Shown piece by piece: positions 7,883 through 14,806 of a stretch of 64,000 nucleotides of DNA. Where the stretch lies: the NCBI GenBank assembly GCA_017527865.1, contig JAFXPN010000014.1, positions 1-64,000 of the forward strand. Direction: 5' to 3'. How positions within the stretch are numbered: the stretch's first letter is position 1; the number at the start of each line of letters is the position of its first letter. Origin of the DNA: Clostridiales bacterium (lineage in GTDB: Bacteria; Bacillota; Clostridia; Saccharofermentanales; Saccharofermentanaceae). The notes under the pieces were generated by a model. That model had not been told where the DNA came from, ran no database searches, and worked only from the letters and a program-made list of their open reading frames with translations. Both the position numbers and the translations under genes were made by a program.

Positions 7883-9565
7883 TTATCTCCTGTTCCACAG
7901 ATTTCCGAACGAACCGCCGGGATTATTGCCCGAAGATCCGTTATCATCTTTCCTTTTAAAAGGTTCATTGCTGTTTGTTACTCTTCCGCCGAAAGGCGAA
8001 CTGCCTGAATTATTATTGAAAGCGGATCGGGCGGGCTTGAAAAGCGGCTTTGACGCATCGGAGCCTGTGCCTGACGAAGGCGCTTTAAAGCGAGGCTTGG
8101 AGATCGGATGAGGATCAGTGGCGACATAATCCATCAACGGGAACGCCTTATAAGCCTGTTCGTCTTCATATTCATGTGAGGACAGCGCACCTTTGTATGC
8201 CATTACCGCTTCATACCATTCTAAGGCCTCGAACGATCCGCCTTCTTTGAATGTCTTATAGAGCATTTGCTTTAAGTTATCCGGCAGATATTCCCAGATA
8301 TGGTTATAACCGCCCTTCGGGATATGCTCGTCAGAAAGATCATCGACCGAATAAGGAAAATTCTTCTCCATGATCTCTTCCCTTAAGGTCTCTGCACCGT
8401 TTCTGGTCGCAAAGGGATGAAGTCCGCAGAAAAGAATCGAGAAGACAAGCATCGCGATAGAGTAATCCTCGTCCTCAAGACGTCTTAAAAAGCTCGAAAA
8501 ATCCTTGCCCCACAGTCTCGGATCAGTAAATTCCTCGGTGCCTACAGGGCAAGGAAGATCCTTGACCTGTACGCTGTCCATATCTATAAGATATATGGAA
8601 TTTGTCGAATAGATGAGGGCATTCTTAAGCTGAATGTCACCGGCTACGATATCGTACATGTGAAGATAGATATACTTCTCAAGAAGATCGGTCAGTATCG
8701 TAACGATATCAAGCCTTGAGCATTCCGGGAACGAATTAAGCAGAGCATCAGGGCCGTCAAAAACATTGCCAATCGTCTTTCCTCTTCCCATTATCATGGT
8801 ATAACCGACAGGCACGCCTTTATAAGTCAGAAGATCTATGGGCCAGCAGACTCCGAGAGAATTGATCCCCATCTTTACCTGTGTCTGAAGCTTCTTCCAT
8901 CTGAGCGGGGTGATAATTCCCTTGTGATAGATCTTTGCTACTATCCTGGGATTATCGGTGGTAAATACCATTCCTTCAGCGCCTGCGCTGACACGCTTCT
9001 CAAGAACGACAGCCTTGCCGCTTCCCGTCATGACAGTATCCCCGACGTTGCAGTATACAGGGACATCCAGATACTTATCCGATGCTGCAAGAGGGCTTAT
9101 GGGCATCTCGGGATATGCATCGATAACCTCCGGAATGCTGTGAAAGATACCCACGCCGTTGTCATCATCGATAACGCAGATATCACCGAGAAACACAGGT
9201 CTCTTCTCGCGTATCCTCTTCATGAGCACGGAAGAAGAAGCGAGTACAAGACAGCCTTCCGGAACGAGAGACATCTTAGAGAGGAATTCTCCGGTCTCTG
9301 TTACCTGAATCGAATGGAGCAGTTTATCCGGAAGAAGCATTGAACAGAATTCCTTCATGGCTCCTGCTACGGAATCGTTCTTCTCATCAGCCTGATGTAT
9401 TACGCAGTAATGCATATACTTAAAAGATCTGCTGACATATACATCCTTGTGACCGGATATCACGATATCAAGAAATTCAGGCAGGAGGCTGGTGCCGCCA
9501 TAACGCCTGATAAATGAATAGTCTACGATAAGTGACTTATAGTTGCGCAAACACTCTAGAGACAT
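7883..9565 (-). CDS. PIN-like domain fused to a TerY-P-type protein kinase
   Basis: 560 residues. Residues about 10-135 resemble a PIN-like domain: LIVDYSFI with Asp15 in the first acidic position, YVSRSF after it, and CLVLASSSVL where PIN nucleases have a T-N-D block, so it may be catalytically degraded. Residues about 185-440 are a kinase: Gly-rich SAGAEGMVF (193-201), Lys211 in VAKIY, catalytic loop GDIQLKN with Asp310 and Asn315, and metal-binding DMD (328-330) instead of DFG. The tail (about 490-560) is Ser/Gly/Asn/Pro-rich and basic. First gene of the operon; the ATG at 9565 has no ribosome binding site but a TAAAAT six bases upstream. Confidence 0.85.
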   Translation of the reverse strand: MSLECLRNYKSLIVDYSFIRRYGGTSLLPEFLDIVISGHKDVYVSRSFKYMHYCVIHQADEKNDSVAGAMKEFCSMLLPDKLLHSIQVTETGEFLSKMSLVPEGCLVLASSSVLMKRIREKRPVFLGDICVIDDDNGVGIFHSIPEVIDAYPEMPISPLAASDKYLDVPVYCNVGDTVMTGSGKAVVLEKRVSAGAEGMVFTTDNPRIVAKIYHKGIITPLRWKKLQTQVKMGINSLGVCWPIDLLTYKGVPVGYTMIMGRGKTIGNVFDGPDALLNSFPECSRLDIVTILTDLLEKYIYLHMYDIVAGDIQLKNALIYSTNSIYLIDMDSVQVKDLPCPVGTEEFTDPRLWGKDFSSFLRRLEDEDYSIAMLVFSILFCGLHPFATRNGAETLREEIMEKNFPYSVDDLSDEHIPKGGYNHIWEYLPDNLKQMLYKTFKEGGSFEALEWYEAVMAYKGALSSHEYEDEQAYKAFPLMDYVATDPHPISKPRFKAPSSGTGSDASKPLFKPARSAFNNNSGSSPFGGRVTNSNEPFKRKDDNGSSGNNPGGSFGNLWNRR

Positions 9566-9571
9566 AAATCT

Positions 9572-9611
9572 ATTTTACCCTATATTATAATAAAGGCAAC
9601 AACAATGTGAA
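9572..9611 (-). promoter_or_regulatory. Promoter region of the kinase/VWA/PP2C operon
   Basis: Two overlapping readings. TTCACA (9611-9606), 16-base spacer, TATAAT (9589-9584) is the best hexamer pair. TAAAAT (9577-9572) lies exactly six bases before the ATG and would give a leaderless mRNA. No ribosome binding site is present in either case. Confidence 0.55.
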
Positions 9612-9619
9612 CAAATTGT
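9602..9619. promoter_or_regulatory. Inverted repeat over the kinase-operon -35 box
   Basis: ACAAT, eight bases, ATTGT (arms 9602-9606 and 9615-9619). It covers the -35 hexamer, a usual place for a repressor site. The regulator is unknown. Confidence 0.35.
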
Positions 9620-9654
9620 GAAGTTTGATCCTGATGATCATTAATGCGACGAGA

Positions 9655-11436
9655 TCATTCTATCCCAACCAGACGCATAAGGAACCTGGCATTGGATTCG
9701 TGGGACATCCCCTCCTTGAGTTTATAATCAAAGATGACTTCATCGCCTTCGTATCTCTCGCTGAAATGAAAGAATACAGCACCGTCTTTAAGGCGTCCGT
9801 CGGCTATCCTGTCACACAGAGCATAATCATGCGTAGTCATGAAGCCCGCAATATAAGGCTTATCAAGTTTTGTAAGCAGAATCTCGGCGCCGTCTGTACG
9901 GTCCTGGGAATTAGTGCCTCTGAACACCTCATCTATAAGATAGAGCAGCGGTATCTGCGTGGCAGATGCTTCTACGATGGAACCAATCCTTATGAGTTCT
10001 GCCCGGAATGTACTCATGTTCTCCTCCAGGCTGTCGGCAATCCTCATGGAAGTCATTATCCTCATTATCGATGTTCTTACGGCTTTGGCAGGAACACTTG
10101 CCCCCGTATAGGCTAATACGCACATTATTCCCACAGTCCTGATAAGCGTGGTCTTTCCACTCATATTTGAACCTGTGATCAGAGCTGACTTGGAATCTAT
10201 GCATACAGAATTTGCTACGGCCTTTTGAGGCTGGAGCAAAGGGTGGATCATATCCGTACCGCTGAAATATGCGGTTTTTTCATCCTCAATCTCCGGTACA
10301 CAGGACTCCTTGTGAACAAGTCCCGGAACCGCTGCGCACATCAAAGCTTCCGCTTCGCCGAGACCTTTAACATTCCGGATAAAAGACTGACCGTGATCGA
10401 GACTCCAGTCAAGAAGCCTGTCTGCGCAAATAAGATCAAATGGGATGAGCACATTAAGTATCAATGCCGATATCGGCTGATCTCTTAAAGAACACAGATT
10501 GCACGCTTTTATAAGAGATCTTACCTCACTCTCAAAATCATCCGCAATATACCCGGGAACAAATATCTGTTTCTTCGTCTCATCGGTGAGCATATCGACA
10601 CGGGCTTTTATCGCGGCCGCCTGTCCGGATATCTTCCCTGCCTTGAATATATCCGCAAAATCATGTCTTGACGACAAGAACCAAATGATAAGATTTACGA
10701 GAATGACAGCAAGGACCGATATGCGCACATAGACACCGGCCGATAAGACAACACAAAGCACAGGAATTATCCAAAGAAAAGGTGCAGTCTTATAAAGCAG
10801 TTTAAATCCCTTCGGAAGCCTGTTTTCCTTAGCACAAAGACGCATCAGCGCTTCCGGCAGTTTATCGATCGGATGCGCGGCACCGACAGCTTCGTAATCA
10901 AGGAGAAACTCCGGATCCCGTGAAAGCTCAGCCACCGTCTTCTGAAGACTGATTATCCCTTTCTTATCAAGGTTCCCGAAGTCCTTCCCCTTGAGCTTAT
11001 CGGCAAATGCGCTCCTCCCGAAAACGGAATGCGATATGTTATACAGGCTGAATATCGAATGAGATCCGAACAGATCGAGATCAGACGAATAAGGATGCGA
11101 ATTATCCGCAAATTCCTTTCCCTCATCCTCGAGCAGACTGTAATCACCTTTGATCCTTGCTGTATATCTGTCATTTGCATGTATCTTCTGCATTAAGAGT
11201 TCTGCCATTTCCTTAGACCTGCCGTGGACAATGCAAAGAAAGACAAATACGGCAAGGAAAGCGAAAGCGGCACAAAAGAGCAAGACATTCCGGTCTTTGA
11301 TAATACCTGCAATAACAAATGCTGCGGCAAGCATAAAAAAGATGAGCCGCAGAATGCTCAGTCTGCGGTTTACTCTGTCGATCGATTCTTTAGCTTCCTT
11401 TAAGGATGCGGCGATTGAATTGAAATAATCCGTCAT
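9655..11436 (-). CDS. Membrane-anchored MutS-like ATPase
   Basis: 593 residues. Two hydrophobic hairpins (about 30-70 and 219-256) precede a MutS core (lever/clamp-like helices) and the MutS ABC ATPase: Walker A GSNMSGKTT (422-430), signature area STFRAE and Walker B LYLIDEVFRGTNS (Asp502-Glu503). It has no mismatch-recognition domain, so it is not a mismatch repair MutS; similar MutS-related membrane ATPases occur in Firmicutes and Bacteroidetes with unknown function. It overlaps the sirtuin gene by four bases and probably belongs to the PH-sirtuin-MutS operon. Confidence 0.85.
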   Translation of the reverse strand: MTDYFNSIAASLKEAKESIDRVNRRLSILRLIFFMLAAAFVIAGIIKDRNVLLFCAAFAFLAVFVFLCIVHGRSKEMAELLMQKIHANDRYTARIKGDYSLLEDEGKEFADNSHPYSSDLDLFGSHSIFSLYNISHSVFGRSAFADKLKGKDFGNLDKKGIISLQKTVAELSRDPEFLLDYEAVGAAHPIDKLPEALMRLCAKENRLPKGFKLLYKTAPFLWIIPVLCVVLSAGVYVRISVLAVILVNLIIWFLSSRHDFADIFKAGKISGQAAAIKARVDMLTDETKKQIFVPGYIADDFESEVRSLIKACNLCSLRDQPISALILNVLIPFDLICADRLLDWSLDHGQSFIRNVKGLGEAEALMCAAVPGLVHKESCVPEIEDEKTAYFSGTDMIHPLLQPQKAVANSVCIDSKSALITGSNMSGKTTLIRTVGIMCVLAYTGASVPAKAVRTSIMRIMTSMRIADSLEENMSTFRAELIRIGSIVEASATQIPLLYLIDEVFRGTNSQDRTDGAEILLTKLDKPYIAGFMTTHDYALCDRIADGRLKDGAVFFHFSERYEGDEVIFDYKLKEGMSHESNARFLMRLVGIE

Positions 11437-12323
11437 TTCCCGGAACTGCCGTCACCGGACTTACGGGATACCTTCTTGGCCGCAGACTTGGATGCAGCTG
11501 CTTTGCCCGCCGAAGAAGTCTTCTTGCGCTTCTTCCCTGCATCGGATCTCTTCTTTCTCTTAGGTATAGCCTGATCCAGTACATCACCCAGGGAATCATG
11601 GATGGTAAGCATTGCCGACAGATCGAGATAAGTGGAAGACTTATTGATTATTACCATCTTGTCGTGCTTTACGAACTGGGAGAATGTAGCTGCAGGATAG
11701 ACTGTGAGCGATGTGCCGCCGATAATGAGCAGGTCGCACTTCTTCAAGGCCTTGATGGCGCTGTCTACAGGTTCGTGTTCGAGATTCTCTTCGTAGAGAG
11801 TAATTCCGGGGCGGACGATACCTCCGCACCTGTCACAATGAGGAACGCCTTCATGCTCAAGGATATACTTGAGTCCGAACTTCTTTCCGCAATCCATGCA
11901 GTAATTCCTGTAAACGGATCCGTGAAGCTCAATGGTGCACTTAGAGCCCGCATCCTGATGAAGTCTATCGATATTCTGCGTTATGATGGCAAGAAGCTTT
12001 CCCTGACGTTCGAGCCTTACAAGAGCCTTATGCGCCTTATTCGGCTTGGCATCGGGATAAAGAAGCTTTCTTCTGTAAAAATCATAGAATTCTTCGGGAT
12101 GCTCGACAAAGAATGAATGCGATATGACATCGACAGCTCTGTACTGAAGACCGCTGTCCTGATTATAGATACCGTCACCGCTTCTGAAATCAGGGATCCC
12201 GCTCTCGGTCGAGACACCTGCGCCTCCTAAGAAAACGATCTTCTTCGAATTCTCGATAAGTTCTCTTAACTGGGCTATCTTGGCCTCTCTGGCCCCTTCA
12301 TACCTGTCTAATCTTGTCTCCAT
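11433..12323 (-). CDS. cobB: Sirtuin (NAD-dependent protein deacylase) with lysine-rich tail
   Basis: 296 residues; removes acyl groups from lysine side chains using NAD+. Motifs: GGAGVSTESGIPDFRS (NAD binding, from residue 33), TQNIDRLHQDAG, catalytic His in ELHGS, zinc cysteines in CMDCG and CDRCGG, and IGGTSLTVYPA. Class is nearest the bacterial CobB/SrtN group. After the core, residues about 255-296 form a tail with 17 Lys/Arg in 42 residues, rich in Ala/Ser/Lys like histone H1 tails and not usual in CobB. It follows the PH-domain gene by 22 bases and overlaps the MutS-like gene. Confidence 0.93.
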   Translation of the reverse strand: METRLDRYEGAREAKIAQLRELIENSKKIVFLGGAGVSTESGIPDFRSGDGIYNQDSGLQYRAVDVISHSFFVEHPEEFYDFYRRKLLYPDAKPNKAHKALVRLERQGKLLAIITQNIDRLHQDAGSKCTIELHGSVYRNYCMDCGKKFGLKYILEHEGVPHCDRCGGIVRPGITLYEENLEHEPVDSAIKALKKCDLLIIGGTSLTVYPAATFSQFVKHDKMVIINKSSTYLDLSAMLTIHDSLGDVLDQAIPKRKKRSDAGKKRKKTSSAGKAAASKSAAKKVSRKSGDGSSGK

Positions 12324-12345
12324 CTATTGCCTTGCCAATCGTCTT

Positions 12346-12795
12346 TTATCCGATATCTCCGTCCATGATGTCCGGTATTCCGTCACCGTCAAGATCGATC
12401 CCAGCATGTCCGGCAGTCCCGAACATTTCTTTACCGAGGACTCGCTTCTCGTTTCTTTCATTCTCGACAATATTGCTCAACGCGGTCTTGACGCGCTCGG
12501 AATCCTTCACGCTCTTGATCTCGAGAACGGGAGTCGTCTGATCGGCAGTCTTCAACACTATAGTCCCGACACCGAAGATCTTCTGCCATAATGTTCTTGA
12601 TAGCCTGATATCAAGAACCCTGTATAACAGCACTTCATCTGAAGTGGTGTTGAAAAGCCCTCTCTTCAAATAGAATTTATTGCTGTCAAAGCTGTATCTG
12701 GTGAATGATAACGGAAGACCGAGATATCTTCTTCTGTCGTGCCAAAGGATCGGCTCTTCCTTAACGTATTCCGATAACCTGTCAGTATTAGCCAT
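12346..12795 (-). CDS. PH-domain protein with C-terminal Asp-rich loop
   Basis: About 149 residues. The central part (ILWHDRRRYLGLPLSFTRYSF, split strands, then DEVLLYRVLDIRLSRTLWQ and GVGTIVLKTAD) matches bacterial PH-like domains of the YdbS/YdbT type, which are usually found near membranes. The C-terminus GIDLDGDGIPDIMDGD resembles an EF-hand or thrombospondin-type calcium loop. The frame is open to a GTG at 12810, but GGAGG at 12802-12806 sits six bases before the ATG at 12795, which is therefore the start. First gene of the probable operon with the sirtuin and MutS-like genes. Confidence 0.8.
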   Translation of the reverse strand: MANTDRLSEYVKEEPILWHDRRRYLGLPLSFTRYSFDSNKFYLKRGLFNTTSDEVLLYRVLDIRLSRTLWQKIFGVGTIVLKTADQTTPVLEIKSVKDSERVKTALSNIVENERNEKRVLGKEMFGTAGHAGIDLDGDGIPDIMDGDIG

Positions 12796-12812
12796 GTCAT
12801 ACCTCCGCACAT

Positions 12813-12841
12813 TTTATACAATTATATATTTTTTCTGACAA
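12813..12841 (-). promoter_or_regulatory. Promoter of the PH-sirtuin-MutS operon
   Basis: TTGTCA (12841-12836), 17-base spacer, TATAAA (12818-12813), followed by GGAGG and the ATG at 12795. Confidence 0.7.
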
Positions 12842-12895
12842 ACGTACCACCCGTTTATGAATCAAAACACCAATAGAAACATATTTGTTAGATTC

Positions 12896-14806
12896 TCAGA
12901 CAGGTTCCTGCTCCGGCTGGCCTTCTTCATCAGTATTTACCGCATTTACATATGAATCCAGTATCCTTCTTACATCAAAGAGTCTGGAGAAATCATTGGT
13001 CTCAAGTGTATATTCACTTACCATAGTCCTGTCGTAATAGAGATAATTGTCGCCATAGATATGATAGGGATTATGTCCCATGCCGAAGAATATCCTGAAC
13101 CCGTTCTGCTTAAGATATACAGCCCTCGGATCGGTCCCGTAGATGTAGTTTCCGCCGGGATATACGATAATATGCACTTCTCCGATAAGTGTCTCTATTT
13201 GATCCATCCACTTCTCCGCATCCTGTACGATGGTATCCATATCGGATTCAAACGCATTGATATTGCCGTAAGTCGAAGAAGCCAGAGTCCAGCCTGTATC
13301 CTGAAGGACAGTCATTATCTGAGCGACAGTCTGACGGTTGGATTCGATCTCGGCATCGGAGAAATCCACATTAGGCCGGCCGATATTGGCAAGGGCCTGT
13401 GACCTGTCGTCAGCTTCATCACGGCTTATCACATAACCGAATACGGATTCGTAGCCGCAAACGGATATGACCCCTTTCGCGCCGTCATAAGAAAAATCGG
13501 GATGCTCTTCAATGAACCTGTCCACTATGCCTATCGCTTCGAGTTCCCTTCCGGTTACCACTGTACCGTCCGGTTCGACATACTGACCGCATACATACCC
13601 CTGCTCATTGAGGACGAGCTGCGTACAAAGTCCGAAATTATATGTATTCGCAACATTATAATCAAACGTGTCGAGAACGAGGATCAAAGGCTTTTTCCCT
13701 GTGGGGACAGTAAGATTCACTTCGGTTATGTAAGTATCCTCGGATAGGTCTGCCATGGTCGAGGCATCGACGAGAACATAACCGTTCAAATAAAGCTCCT
13801 CCAGCATTCTCGTAAATTCTTCGTCCGTAAGATAAAGACCGGTCGTCGTGGCGCCCCTGCTGACATCCGCGATAAGCTGCCTTACGGACAGCACTTCAAC
13901 AGTTCCCGTATATTCAGTAGTCTCGGATGTATGTGACGTAGCCTCAAGAAGATCCGAGTTGATCCTGTTGTCGTTAGGAAAGATAACTGCCAGATTCGAC
14001 AGCAGTTCCTCTGCGGAATAATATCTGTAACGTTCAAGCATATGCTCGCCTTCTTCGAGCATAGGTTCATACATTATCTGTTTTATCTGCTCGATCCTGT
14101 CCGAAGAGTAATCATAGACAAAACCCGTATAATTTCCGCAGACCGCTTCATAACGCTGCACGGCAAGGATATAGTCTCCCTGTGAGAACGCATTCTCGGC
14201 GGACTGAACCTCGCCTCTTGCCTGTTCTATCGTCTCGATCTCATAAAGAAGCGGTGTTGTTGTTGCAGATATATTTCCTACCCCGCTCAATGTTTCAAAG
14301 ATAAAGATGAGATCCGGTTTCTCTATCGTTCCGAGCAGGAACTCAGTGCAAAGGTCATTAAGCCAGGATGACAGTTTTGAGGATGTGAGCTCCTGCATCT
14401 CATTCATGAAGCGCAGATCAGAGGATGACGGAACATAACGCGACGATCTCATCTGCTCTTCGATAGACAGCAGTCTCTGATCGACGATATTCTCCATCTG
14501 CCGAACCTGTTCAGCGCGGCTTTCATACCGGGGATCCGCGGAATCACCGTCATCATCCGATGCCACCACAAGATCGTGCATCTCACGGTAGATACTGAGC
14601 GCATCTGAATATCTGCCCTCATCCATCGCTGAAGCAAAATCAGGGATGACGCCTTCCTCATCATCAATAGAGATATTGATACGGAAGACAACACCTATCA
14701 TGAAGGCCACTGCAAGTATGCAGGCGGCAGCCGCTATTATGTGTCCGGTCTGCCCTTTGCCCTTCTTCTCAAAGTTGTCGAAGATATTATCTTCCTGCCG
14801 TCTCAC
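12896..14806 (-). CDS. Membrane-anchored polysaccharide-deacetylase-like protein, probably inactive
   Basis: 636 residues: short cytoplasmic N-terminus, one membrane helix at about 24-43, an extracytoplasmic helical repeat region (about 50-290, TPR-like, e.g. GDYILAVQRYEAV), then a region resembling a Clostridia family of NodB-fold proteins from about 340 on (ILVLDTFDYN, GYESVFGYV, GWTLASSTYGN, IIVYPGGN). As I recall the active members, they carry D-D, HSYGH and YPFG at these places; here the two metal-binding His are Ser and Asn. It overlaps parC by four bases and is the last gene of the parE-parC transcript. Possible wall-binding protein; function unproven. Confidence 0.6.
   Translation of the reverse strand: MRRQEDNIFDNFEKKGKGQTGHIIAAAACILAVAFMIGVVFRINISIDDEEGVIPDFASAMDEGRYSDALSIYREMHDLVVASDDDGDSADPRYESRAEQVRQMENIVDQRLLSIEEQMRSSRYVPSSSDLRFMNEMQELTSSKLSSWLNDLCTEFLLGTIEKPDLIFIFETLSGVGNISATTTPLLYEIETIEQARGEVQSAENAFSQGDYILAVQRYEAVCGNYTGFVYDYSSDRIEQIKQIMYEPMLEEGEHMLERYRYYSAEELLSNLAVIFPNDNRINSDLLEATSHTSETTEYTGTVEVLSVRQLIADVSRGATTTGLYLTDEEFTRMLEELYLNGYVLVDASTMADLSEDTYITEVNLTVPTGKKPLILVLDTFDYNVANTYNFGLCTQLVLNEQGYVCGQYVEPDGTVVTGRELEAIGIVDRFIEEHPDFSYDGAKGVISVCGYESVFGYVISRDEADDRSQALANIGRPNVDFSDAEIESNRQTVAQIMTVLQDTGWTLASSTYGNINAFESDMDTIVQDAEKWMDQIETLIGEVHIIVYPGGNYIYGTDPRAVYLKQNGFRIFFGMGHNPYHIYGDNYLYYDRTMVSEYTLETNDFSRLFDVRRILDSYVNAVNTDEEGQPEQEPV

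Noticed and set aside
9655..11436. Mismatch repair MutS
   Set aside because: No mismatch-recognition domain and clear membrane hairpins; only the ATPase and core are MutS-like.
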